Positions 20,841-31,610 of a stretch of 48,524 nucleotides of DNA are shown here, piece by piece. The notes under the pieces were generated by a model that ran no database searches, was not told the DNA's origin, and saw only the letters and a program-made list of their open reading frames with translations. Origin of the DNA: Thermomucor indicae-seudaticae. Taxonomy: Eukaryota; Mucoromycota; Mucoromycetes; Mucorales; Lichtheimiaceae. The stretch is taken from NCBI GenBank assembly GCA_000787465.1, contig JSYX01000082.1, positions 1 through 48,524 of the forward strand, given 5' to 3'. Numbering within the stretch: the first letter of the stretch is position 1; every line of letters begins with the position of its first letter. Position numbers and translations under genes: made by a program.

Positions 20841-21475
20841 GTGTGCTCGGTTGTAACATGGCAGCACATGAAGACGGTTTATTTCAGCATCTTACCGCCA
20901 TTCAGCTGCATCAGAAAGCAGTTATTGGCGACAGGATATCATCACATTTTGGCCCGGGTTTTCGGCCACAACGAAAAGACAGGACATGGCGCCTACTTCG
21001 AAATGACGGTCATCCAAGCTGCAAAAGAGACCGTCATGGCTATCGGTTCGACGACGCGACCGTATACACTGCTTCGATTAGCGGGATGGAACAAGTGCGC
21101 GATTGGATACCGCAGTGATGATGGGCGCAAGTTTCTAGATGACGCAACGTGTGGACAGGACTATGGAACTACCCGGGGGGAGCAGCCAAAGACGGCCGCG
21201 AATATACGGTGGGGCTGGGGTATGTGCCTTTATAGGACCAGTGTTCTTTACCTTGAACGGTCGTCGGATAAAGGACGCCTTCATGGGCTTGGAACGTTCA
21301 TTCCTACTTTTCCAACCATGGGTGCAGATCGCTTTGCGGTTGTGAATGTGCACTTGGGTCAACGGCCATTCTGGCATTCTATAGGTCCACCGTGGCCCGG
21401 TCATTTTTTGCTAAAGAACTTTTGTCAATCTGTGTCTTTTTATTCCTTGGGGGAACTAAGGGCAGATAAAGTAGT
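20841..21475 (+). pseudogene. SPRY-domain protein relic (Ssh4/Ear1-like), frameshifted
   Basis: The SPRY fold is clearly readable but spread over two frames. Frame A gives GHGAYFEMTVIQAAKETVMA, then IGSTTRPYTLLRLAGWNKCA and IGYRSDDGRKF. It then breaks near 21203-21210, and the continuation GGAGVCAFIGPVFFTLNGRR, then IKDAFMGLE, lies in frame B. Near 21297-21310 the sequence returns to frame A with PTFPTMGADRFAVVNVHLGQ. No credible intron sits at either break (the only GT..AG there is 16 nt), so two compensating indels are the simplest reading. SPRY proteins of this type act as adaptors for Rsp5 ubiquitin ligase in endosome/vacuole sorting. The 5' part expected before the SPRY domain is not found. 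A sequencing error at one break (a GGGGGG run at 21175-21180) is an alternative. Confidence 0.65.
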
Positions 21476-21476
21476 T

Positions 21477-22003
21477 TCAAGAGGTATTAGCAGGTGAAGG
21501 CGTAATGGTAGTACTGCTGCTTTGCTTGCTGTTGTTGTCGTTGTCGTTATTACTGTTGTTATCAGGCACGAGCGGGCTTTCCTTGACGGGACTCGAGCTC
21601 GAACCAGTATTAGGGTGAGAATGGGGAATCGTTTCAGGCGAAGGGTGCTCAGAGCCAATCGTGACCTCGGGTTCCTTGCCTGCCTTGGAAAGCGCATAAT
21701 CACCCGAGTCAAAGTACTTGCGTTCCTATTATTATTGTTAACCAGCCGTGAGTGAGTTAGTACTTCCGAATTCTCGTTGAAAACGCGGTTATATCACCTT
21801 CAGTTTATGCCCTAAAAGGTCCTTGCGGTCAGGAAGCTTGCCATACATCCGAAATAACTTCTTCTCTTCTTCATTAAGTTGCTACTCGTTCGAAAAACAG
21901 CAGATTAGAACAAACAGTCGCATAGCCAGAAAATGCGTGTACTTGTACAAGGTCGGAATGTACTAACGTTAATGTCGATCTTGTTGGCCTTGGCGGGATG
22001 CAT
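21477..22003 (-). CDS. IGO1: Endosulfine/ARPP-19 family protein (Igo1-like)
   Basis: Small inhibitor of PP2A-B55, activated when Greatwall/Rim15 kinase phosphorylates the serine of the FDSGDY motif. It controls entry into quiescence and mitosis in other fungi. Three exons (22003-21968, 21881-21798, 21725-21477) join to 122 residues. They read MHPAKANKIDIN, QLNEEEKKLFRMYGKLPDRK and DLLGHKLK, then ERKYFDSGDYALSKAGKE. The conserved endosulfine core and a HPSPETIPH motif are intact, followed by an Asn/Asp/Ser-rich tail. The first intron uses a GTTAGT donor. The gene converges with the SPRY relic, whose last frame runs across this stop. Confidence 0.93.
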
Positions 22004-22424
22004 TGTTAACAACAGATGGAAGAACGTCGATTGACAGCTTCAATGAGAACAAGAAACGAGCCCATACAGGCAACCCATTTTCCCTTTCTGCGTGAAAGCA
22101 GACGCTCGGTGGGAAACTCCGATCTCTCTCTTTTCGAAACCTTCCTTTGTCCCGGACCCTCGCTCCTTCATAAGCCGAAACACGCTGCATTCCAGCATAG
22201 CGCTCGGCATCATTTAGCTTATAAATTTACCATATGAAGATGTCTTAGGCACTGCATACAATTCGTTGCTTGCAGATATGAGTGATCAACAGCGGGGAAA
22301 CCAGATATGATGTTAAGCATGCGTAATTGCTGGGGACTTGACGTCAAGGTCCATCATAGCTCTGTTACGAATAAAAGACCTTTTGGCTTATCTTTCTTTA
22401 TCATCATCGGTTGCTTTTTCCTCG
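22004..22424. other. Divergent promoter between endosulfine and phosphoketolase
   Basis: About 420 bp separating the two start codons. A short frame begins with an ATG at 22278 and stops after about ten codons, which would be a uORF if transcribed. No TATA consensus is obvious. Confidence 0.4.
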
Positions 22425-25400
22425 ATGGCTACGTTGACATCGGCAGCAGGGCTTCGAGATATTGCAAAACATCTGGGTGTGGCATTGGATCTGGATCGAC
22501 AAAAGCCAGATGATTTGGAACCATATTTGGCATTGCAGCGCGCTACAAACTATCTCGCAGGCGCCATGATCTTTCTGCAGTCGAACGTACTGCTTGACCG
22601 AGGCCCTCTAAAAAGTGAGGATATCAAACCACGTCTGCTGGGTCATTGGGGTACCTGTCCTGGCATCAACCTTGTGTACGCTCACTGTACCCGGTTGATC
22701 AAGCGGCAAAAGCTGGCCATGCTCTTTGTCACAGGCCCTGGGCACGGTGCTCCTGCTAATCTTGCCAATCTCTACATTGAACAGTCCATTACAAAGTACT
22801 ACCCGAAATATGCGCTGGATAGAGAAGGGGTTGAGAAATTGGTACGCGGATTCTCGTGGCCAACTGGGTTTCCGAGGTAAAAGACCGGGCTAAGTCATAC
22901 GACAAAAGTTTTCCTTCCCCCGCCCTAACATTCTCTGTGGATCAGTCACACCAATTCTGAGGTGCCTGGCCAAATTCATGAAGGTAGAGAGCAAAACGTT
23001 GCCGCGTAGATGGATGGGTGCTCACTGGCGACGATGCAGGCGGAGAACTCGGTTATGCATTGGCGGTCAGTTTTGGCGCGGCCCTTGATAATCCTGATCT
23101 TATCGTTACGTGTTTGGTCGGAGGTAATGATCTCTGTAAACGCCAGGGGAACGGCGCGAGCGGTAGAGTACTGATGCGCTTGCTTTAATATTTTAGATGG
23201 TGAAGCAGAAACAGGACCAACCGCGACAGCCTGGCAGTCCTTCAAGTTCATTGATCCAGCTACTTCGGGTGCTGTTCTGCCTATCCTGCATCTGAACGGC
23301 TTTAAGATTTCCCAACGGACTATCTATGGCTGCATGAGGTAATACATGCGAAGTCGCCGCTACGAACGCGTGGATTCCTCACCATGCCTTCCAATCTAGT
23401 GATGATGAACTTGTTTCCCTGTTTACTGGCTATGGATATCAAGTACGCATCGTGGGTTCCGATCTGGACAAGATCCAGGTCGATATGGCAGTATCTCTCG
23501 AGTGGGCTGTGTCGACGATCCGGGACATTCAAAAAGCAGCACGATCCGGGAAACCTATCTACAAGCCACGTTGGCCAATATTGATCCTGCGTTCACCCAA
23601 GGGCTGGACAGGTCCCAAATCAGTACATGGGAAGCAAATAGAAGGGACATTCCACGCGCATCAGGTCCCGCTTCCAAAGGCTAAAAAGGACGAGGAGGAG
23701 CTGCAAAAGCTACGAGAGTGGTTGGAAGGATACAACCCCAAGTCGTTGTTTGACGAATGTGGTAAACCGATTCGTGAGCTTTTGGATTGCTTTCCCGAAG
23801 ACGAGAGCCTACGGATGGGTATGCGGAGAGAAACCCATGAGGGATCGTACCGCCCATTGGAACTGCCTGACTGGGAAGAATACGCCGTCCAAGATCAAGA
23901 GGCGTCTAGTTCAATGCACCTTGCGGGACAATATCTTGGTGAAGTTTGCGACCGCAATCCACGGTCGTTCAGAATCTTTTCGCCGGACGAGCTCACATCC
24001 AATAAACTTACCAAAGTGCTAGATAAAACGACGCGTACCATGGAAGTATGTTTTACTCAAGGACGCGTTAAAGAACCAGTGCAGCTCATCACTGTTCGTT
24101 GTAATCTAGTGGGATCCCGATCTGGTTGGCAAAGGTGGACGAGTGATTGAAGTGCTCTCGGAGCATACGTGCCAAGGTTTACTGCAAGGCTATACATTGA
24201 CAGGAAGAACAGGCTTATTCCCAAGCTATGAAGCGTAAGCTGAAGAGGGCGCCACATGTTGACTATTTCAAGAGTCTAATCGCGGCTCTATAATCAGCTT
24301 CTTGGGTATCATTACGACCATGTTAATTCAATATGCCAAGTTCCTTAAACTGGGACAGGAGACACTGTGGAAGCGGCCTGTGCCATCCCTCAACTATATC
24401 GAGGTAAGCAAAATTCTGTATCCTATGTCCCGTCAAGATACACTATCCTGACAATGGCAGGGTTTATAGACCAGTACGCTTTGGCGTCAAGAACACAATG
24501 GATTCAGTCATCAGAACCCAGCATTTCTGAACAACCTCATGAATCTAAAGTCAAATATGATACGTATCTACTTGCCTCCGGACGCGAATTGCATGCTTTC
24601 GACCCTGGACCATTGCTTACGGTCAACAGGTTATATCAATCTCATTGTCAGCGCAAAGAATCCGACTCCACTGTGGATCACGTCCGCCGAGAAAGCAGCC
24701 GAGCACTGTCGCGCCGGTGTTTCAGTTTGGTCTGAATACAGCACCGATGAAGGACGAAACCCGGATGTCGTGATCGTAGGATGTGGTGTTGAGACAACGT
24801 TTGAGGCGATTGCGGCTGCGGCTCTCCTGAGGAGAGACTGCCCTGAGCTGCGTGTCCGCGTGGTTAATGTAACAGGTAAGGGAAAAGGGAATTGCTTGCA
24901 AGTGCACAACGCAGAACTTTGACGATAAACCGTCGTCTTTTGGTTGCAGACCTTATGGTGTTTGGCTTTACACATTCGCATCGACTCTCGCAAGATGAGT
25001 TTGACGCCATATTCACAGCCGATAGACCCATTATCTTTAATTTTCATGGTTACCCATCCGCAATCAAGAGTCTGGCATACGACCGTGTTTCAGCGCATCG
25101 TATGGCTGTGGTAAGTTTGCCGTAGAACATGGTAGAAAAACGAGATACTCAATTTGTTCTCAAGCACGGCTACAACGAGGAAGGCACAACGACTACGCCT
25201 TTCCGAATGCTGACAGCAAATGGTATGACTAGTAATCTGTAAGCATCGGATCATGGCTCCAATCCACTTGCTTGTATTAGGCTGTTCTCGTTATGATCTG
25301 GCCATTGATGCACTCCACAGAGTTTTGCCGCATGAAGCTGTGAACATCAAGGCTCGAACTTTGATATCAAACTATAAGCATGCAATCCGCGAACACGAAA

Positions 25401-25462
25401 AGTATATCCAGCTTCATGGTACCGATCCCCCGGAGTTGGCTGAAAAGCCCAAGTTTACATAG
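22425..25462 (+). CDS. Phosphoketolase (xylulose-5-P/fructose-6-P type)
   Basis: Thiamine-diphosphate enzyme that splits xylulose 5-phosphate (and often fructose 6-phosphate) with phosphate to acetyl phosphate and an aldose phosphate in the cytosol. About ten exons. Motifs in order are [47 protein letters not shown], then [34 protein letters not shown], then [15 protein letters not shown] (TPP/Mg binding), [67 protein letters not shown] and [13 protein letters not shown]. All introns are GT-AG and restore frame, so the gene appears intact. The ATG at 22425 (MATLTSAAG) is preferred. An in-frame ATG at 22338 would add 29 residues. Fungal phosphoketolases are known to be of bacterial ancestry; nothing in local composition adds to that here. 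Confidence 0.93.
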
Positions 25463-26275
25463 CCATGTACACTCTTTTTACTGTTGATAAAGAGGCATTT
25501 GCACTGCGGAAAGTGTCAATGCTGCTTTTGCGTTGTTTCATGTCCTTCAGCATTGAGGTGGATGATCTTGAAATCACTTGTGTATTGAGGGCGCGGAATA
25601 GCAGGAAGCACAAATTCTGGTTATGCTTTGAGCTTTAAAGCTTCATTGGAGGAAACGTTGCCCACGAGACTTGCTTTGTACTGCAACGGTCCTGATATCT
25701 GCCCTTATTATCAAAGCATTGGAGGTAGCACAAGATTCGGTAGTCCAGGCGGTGGAATTGCTTGAGGCTTCTGTTTTCTTGTACAGAGCTTTTGAGATGT
25801 CACACACATAGTAATAAGCGTCTTATATTGATGGTCATTTGTCCGCAAAACTTGACGGTAATATACCGTGAGGATATGTCGCATTAGTGTGGTGCGTAGA
25901 CATTGCTTATAATCTCAGTTCAATTGCTTTTCTGCGCCCTGTTTATTAGATTTTGGTGTATTTTCGAGTAGGATTACTAATCAAAGGGCATCATGCCGAG
26001 AAGGCGGAATTCACACTCAGAACCGTTCAAGTAGGCACTACCACCTCTACTGTAGCCTTCTCGAAGACACGGGCTTGAGCAGACATAGGAGAAACGACAA
26101 AGATTGCAGAATCTTTATAAACGGGGAATCGATTACGGAGTCCTGCAACCGCGGATTCCAGGTTGTCTCCGCCATACCAAGCGGACCAGTGACAATGGAA
26201 CCAAAAAGCATAAAAAAGTTGGTAGTGTGTTGGATCAGGCTTCGTTTTTTGTTGGAAGAAAAAAGCCAGAGTTGA
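25463..26275. other. Intergenic DNA, no gene seen
   Basis: Contains the phosphoketolase 3' flank and the region upstream of the MFS pseudogene. A minus-strand frame at 26027-26335 is open (ending AQARVFEKATVEVVVPT), but it overlaps the pseudogene first exon and I do not recognise it. Confidence 0.4.
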
Positions 26276-28252
26276 ATGGCCAGCTCGAGAAGAACGTCGA
26301 TTCGATCCGTTGCAACAGCCATTGCACATGGTCAACCTCGACTTCCTGACGTCCCCGCTATACCTACCTAAGTAGCTCCGGGTTCTCCGGACGACAGAAA
26401 CGACGCGTTATCTGGTAACGCGCGGGCATTCGATGCGACGCGTATACTTCCGCTTATTTAACGGTTGGTCTCTAGGTAAATGGCAGCAAGAACAGGGTCT
26501 TGATGGTGGCTATGGATGGCTTGTAGTGACGGGAGCTCTTCTTGGTCAATTCACATCTTTCGGAACCACATCCAGCTGGTAATACTATCAAGCAGCATCC
26601 CATACTACATGCTTTTGCTCATGGATTACCTTTTTCTTTTTGCCGTAGGGGTAACAACCTAGTAGACGGATCTTCTACCTGCGAAACGATTGTGCTTAAG
26701 ACACAAACTGGTTAGGTGTCATGCAGAACTATTTTGAGCGCTTGGTCTTCGAAAACGTACCCAATGCTCAAGTTCAACTGAGTTTGGCTGGGACTTTGAT
26801 GGAGTTCTTTATAGATTTGATGAGTCCGCTTTTTCAGATCCTGTCGTCGCGTTATGGTATCAAGTTTGTCATGGATTCTCGGCGTGCTGGGCCTGGAGCT
26901 TACCGGTTTCGCGAATAAGGTATAACAAAGATCCTTATCCTTGCAAAAAGATGGCATATACCTTCGCTTATGATGTGTAGTACAGATCTGGCACTTGTGC
27001 ATCACGCAAGGACTCCTTTTTGGTGTCGGCGCATCATTTCTATACATTGTACACATTAATAAATTGTCATTTCATTTCACGCTGTTGTCTCAACCGACTT
27101 TATCCTATGCAGGCTGCCATGGGTGTACCTGCCCAGTGGTTTGTTCGCCGGCGTGGGTTGGCTCTTGGTCTGGGAGGCAGCGGATCTGGCATCGGTGGTT
27201 TAGTGTTACCGTTCATCGCAAGTGCACTCAACAATGCCATCGGTATTTCCTGGTAAGGAAAGCTCTTCCCATTTCTCTTTAACAGATGTTTAAGACTAAC
27301 TTGACGAAAGCAGGTCTTATCGCAAACTAGGCTTCATTATCCTTGGCTTAAACATCGTCACCTGTGTACTCGTGAAAGAAAAATGCCCGCGCCACAAGCG
27401 GAAAATTGAAAGCAATGAAAATGGCAAAAAACGGGTGCATCCTAGACCCAAGTTGAGCGAAATATTCAACTTTAACGTACTCAAGGATACCAACTATCTC
27501 TTGTGGGTGGTCGGATTCATGATCGCCGTGATGGGGTACTTTGTGCCGTTTTTCTTTCTGCCATGTAAGCAAGCTTTCTTTGTCGGACCCGATCGGTGCA
27601 AGACGATATTGACATGCAGCGCCAACAAACGACAAGCATACTGTAGTTATCTTGGCATGTCCAGCGAGACAGGCACTGTTATGGTGGCCGTCATGTCTAC
27701 AGGTAACTTTGCAAGTCGCATTGTAGCTGGGTGAGTTGAAAGAACGCATCGTCGGCAACATCACAGTCAACTTGCTAACTGTCGGTCGAACAGACTTATT
27801 GGCGACCGTATCGGTCACTTGAACACGAATATCATTTTTACTCTTCTCGCTGGCGTCAGTTCACTGGCCATATGGACGCATGCTTACACGTACGGCACTC
27901 TCATGGCATTTTCCGTTGTCTTCGGTCTTCTTTGCTGTCCTTATGTAACCTTCTGTAAGCTTGCACATGTCTCTTTTGCGAAATCGACATCCTCACGAAT
28001 TCGTTTGTAGTATCGACGGTGACAGTTGTTATTCTCGGCATGGAGCGGTTTCCTACCGGTCTTTCAATCATCATCCTTTCCAACTGCATTTCGGTGTGGG
28101 GACCAACCATAGCCAGTGGTGCTGAATCCAGAGTCAACGCTGAACCCTACTATACCTACAAAATATTCACTGGGGCTGCATGCCTCGTTGGTGGAGCGCT
28201 GCTTGTCATTCTGAAAATCAAGATGTCCAAAGGTGTCTTTGCAAAGGTTTAA
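26276..28252 (+). pseudogene. MFS transporter pseudogene (monocarboxylate-transporter-like), copy 1
   Basis: Upstream member of a tandem pair; close homologue of the gene at 29378-31406, exon for exon. The start ATG (26276, MASSRRTSIRSVATAIAHGQ) survives. Exon 1 then carries an in-frame TAA at 26369-26371 (codon 32), although the homologous tail SPDDRNDALS continues to the donor at 26415. In a later exon 11 nt are missing at about 26873 relative to copy 2 (GTCATGGATTCTCGG here), which shifts frame and leads to early termination. Downstream exons are still open and well conserved: MGVPAQWFVRRRGLALGLGG, FNFNVLKDTNYLLW, YLGMSSETGTVMVAVMSTGN, MAFSVVFGLLCCPYVTF and GLSIIILSNCISVWGPTIAS. This indicates recent inactivation, or use of an internal start for a shortened product. 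The family is proton-linked monocarboxylate or riboflavin transport (MCH/MCT); substrate unknown. Confidence 0.8.
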
Positions 28253-29311
28253 CCCAATTCATCACATACCAAACATCCATTATAACCATACTACCCGACC
28301 GTTCTCCTCCATGTCACGCTGTTGATGTGAAGCCTATATTGTCCTTGTCCGTTCGTACACATATCGTACCGTTTCTCTAACAACATCGAAATAGGGTTAA
28401 TTGCCTTTGAATATTGGCGGTAGGATATGGTTGACTTCTTGATTCTCAAAACAATAGCCCATACGCATGCTTTTTATGAGCACTACCATCCAGTTATCCG
28501 GGATGCTTTTTGAAGCCAGAATGACGCTGTAAACTGCATTAATGCTTCAGAAACTGTTAGTTATTGATTTGGAATTTCTTTCAAGTTATGGACAACATAT
28601 CACACTGTCACTTTGATTCAGGTATCACGGATACCTGTAATGGAGGAGGCGATCAGACCCAAAGTTTGTTTTCCACGTTGCCCGCAAAAGTTGCTTTATT
28701 TAGAAGTCCTCTCAGTTGAAGGTAACACAGAATCCAGTCCATTCCTTCAGGAGGAGGCACTGCCCGACTTTTTGTTTTTCTCGAACAGTCGCAGTTTTTA
28801 GGGATTGCACAGGAAGTATTTATTTACAACTTGTATCCACCATTGATATGACTAGTATATGCCTGATCCTCGTCCGTGAACGTATCAAACGGATGGAATT
28901 GGAATGACAATGGGTTACTTACCCGAGAACTACATATACGAAATCACGAATCGTTCTTCTCATCATTGGGGTTTCACTGCCTGAGATCTTCAGCGAAGTC
29001 TGAGTAATCGCGAAGAAAGTTTGAGATTGTGCCGGAAGTCGGAACCTGTATTTGGCCAGTGCGGGTAAAGGAAGAAGACTTTTATTAATCGTACTGATGA
29101 GCTTTGCCTGGGACGCAATGAACAATTGATATTAAACAAAAGATAACAGTGAAGAATTCTGGGATGCTTCAGAGGAAGTTGGGAGAAAATATTTATCTAC
29201 GGAGAAGTGGGTCGGCGCTTAAGTTCTCTCAAGTACTACTTGGATCCCGCGCACGCGTCCCCTATAAAGAAAGTCAGTGAACCAATGGCAATGGAACTGC
29301 CAAAAAATTCA
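28253..29311. other. Spacer between tandem MFS copies, no gene seen
   Basis: About 1.1 kb of AT-rich DNA with short frames only, ending in the promoter of the second copy. No mobile-element signature was recognised that would explain the duplication. Confidence 0.5.
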
Positions 29312-29318
29312 TATAAAA
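29312..29318 (+). promoter_or_regulatory. TATA box of MFS copy 2 (with upstream CCAAT)
   Basis: TATAAAA lies 60 bp before the ATG at 29378, and a CCAAT box lies about 30 bp further upstream at 29282-29286. This is a complete core promoter, consistent with copy 2 being the active gene. Confidence 0.5.
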
Positions 29319-29377
29319 GCTTCAAAGTAGTCCATGGATGAACAATGCCTTCATACCGCGAGAACAGACGTGATTGA

Positions 29378-31406
29378 ATGGCGACAGCCACCGCCCTTTC
29401 AGATACCCGTGCATCAATTGGATCCGCTGAAACTGCTATTGTCGACGGTCAAACTCAAGTATCGAACATATATCGCACATCTACAGAAACGCCTCCTACG
29501 CCTCTCGACGACGGACACGATGCACTGTCTTGTATGTTTTCTACCTCTTTCTCTGTAACTTGTTGTATGCGGCGTTTTGTCTGATGATGGGGACTCTGCG
29601 ACAGACAAATGGCAGCAAGAAGAGGGACCCGACGAAGGGTATGGCTGGTTTGTAGTTGCTGGCGCATTTCTTGGTCAATTCACGTCATTTGGCACCACGT
29701 CCAGCTGGTAAGTCTATAACATTCCTGTAACCAGGGATTTTTCTTTACTAATCGAGTGCCTTATTTTCCTACGTAGGGGTAAGTATGCTGATAAGTACAT
29801 CCTTACTGACGATTAGGGGTCTAATAGAAAACTGGATAGGCGTTATGCAAAACTATTATGAGCGTTATGTCTTTAATAACGTACCTAACGCCCAACTTCA
29901 ACTGAGTTTGGCCGGCACTCTGATGGAACTCCTTGTCGACCTTATGGGACCCGTCTTTCAGATCTTGTCCACTCGTTACGGTATCAAGTTTGTCATGGTT
30001 CTAGGAATGATTCTCGGTGTACTCGGCCTGGAGCTCGCGGGTTTTACAAGTCAGGTAAATATAACAATGTCCTTATTCCAAGAACAGGTCGGATCCATTC
30101 ATGCTTCTTTCTTGAATATTTTAGATCTGGCACTTGTATCTGACGCAAGGGATCCTTTTCGGTATGGGCGCGTCGTTTCTGTATATTGTAAGCGGGTGAG
30201 CTAGCAAGATGGAGAATCGGTGGCTCTAAGCGAGAAAACTGAACTTATTTAGGTCGCCATGGGCGTCCCTCCCCAATGGTTCCACCGTCGGCGTGGACTT
30301 GCTCTTGGCATCGTAAGCAGCGGATCTGGTTTCGGCGGTTTGGTGCTACCATTTATCGTTGGTGCTCTCAATGATGCTGTCGGTATAGCATGGTTAGTAA
30401 GAACTGGATCGTTTTTTCTTGCCAATAAATACGGGACCTGACTTGATGAAACGAAACACAGGAGTTATCGTATCCTCGGTTTTCTCGTTCTTGGACTTAA
30501 TATCGTTACTTGTGTTCTCGTCAAAGAAAGACACCCACGCCACAAGCGTAAATTTGACAGCAATGAAAAAGGCGCCCATCAGCAACCGAAACTTGGCGAA
30601 ATATTCAATTTTAATGTACTCAAAGATACCAATTACCTCTTGTGGGTCCTAGGATCGGTAATTGCATTGATGGGTTATTTTATCCCATTCTTCTTTATGC
30701 CATGTAAGCACGCCTTTGCCGAAACCAGATTACCGAAGCATACTAGACATGTCTTATTTAACCTTTGCACTAGCATACTGTAGCTATCTCGGCATGTCGA
30801 GCGATGTTGGAACGTACTTGGTAGCTGCCATGTCTGCAGGTAACTTTGTAGGACGCATCATGGCCGGGCAAGTAGCAATATTACCGAAACAAAATGCCAA
30901 CGAGGTTTCTAATGCGTGGTTCTATCACACACAGAGTTATTGGCGACCGTATCGGTCATTTGAACGCAAACATCACTTTTACACTTCTAAGTGGAATCAG
31001 TTCGCTGGTAATATGGACCCATGCCTATACGTACGGCACTCTCATGGCATTCTCCGTCGTTTTTGGCCTCTTTTGTTGTTCTTATGTAACCTTCTGTAAG
31101 TTTATCGATCCTACCCCCTGGCAATGAAACCATGGTCCCTACTCATCCAATTCGCTTGTGACAGTATCGCCCGTGACAGCTACTATTCTCGGCATGGAGC
31201 GGTTCGCCACTGGTCTATCCATCATCATTCTTTCTAACTGCATTTCCGTGTGGGGACCCACCATCGCTAGCGGCGTTGAATCCAGAGTAAATGCCGAGCC
31301 GTATTACAGCTACAAGATATTCACAGGTGCCACATACCTTGTCGGTGGCACTCTGCTCTTCATCCTCAAAGTCAAGATGTCCAAGGCTATTTTCACAAAG
31401 ATCTAA
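29378..31406 (+). CDS. MFS transporter, monocarboxylate-transporter-like, copy 2
   Basis: Intact partner of the upstream pseudogene; predicted 12-TM plasma-membrane permease of the MCH/MCT (SLC16-like) group. The ATG at 29378 starts a hydrophilic N-tail (MATATALSDTRASIGS, ending PPTPLDDGHDALS). TM1 region: GYGWFVVAGAFLGQFTSFGT. Then VMQNYYERYVFNNVPNAQLQ, FQILSTRYGIKFVMVLGMIL, MGVPPQWFHRRRGLALGIVS (the conserved loop RRRGLA), VLKDTNYLLWVLGSVIALMG, YLGMSSDVGTYLVAAMSAGN, VIGDRIGHLNANITFTLLSG and GLSIIILSNCISVWGPTIAS. About eight introns. Between the exon ending SSW (29707) and the exon starting at 29840, frame is restored only if a 2-nt exon (GG, 29777-29778) is used, or else by an alternative acceptor at 29815 adding eight residues. 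Substrate is unknown. Confidence 0.9.
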
Positions 31407-31610
31407 AGGCCACTTTTTTCCATAGCATGTACAGATTTACATAATTACTGTTATTTCATGTTATATAACTCTGTAATCCACTAGTAACATCTTTAAATGA
31501 GTGAAGCGCGCCGTTTTCGCGTTCGTGTTCCTGCGGGTCACAAATTCCGTCCAAAATTGGAAATGCCTTGCTTGTTTGCGACTTTGAATCTCTAATTGGC
31601 ATTGAGCGCA

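Noticed and set aside
21197..21235. A 16-nt GTATGTGCCTTTATAG as an intron explaining the SPRY frame change
   Set aside because: Far below the size of every other intron in the window (about 50 nt minimum), and removing it deletes conserved SPRY residues.
26027..26335. Open minus-strand frame of about 100 codons upstream of the MFS pseudogene
   Set aside because: It overlaps the pseudogene's exon 1, whose homology to copy 2 is clear, and it matches no family I know. Most likely a shadow frame.
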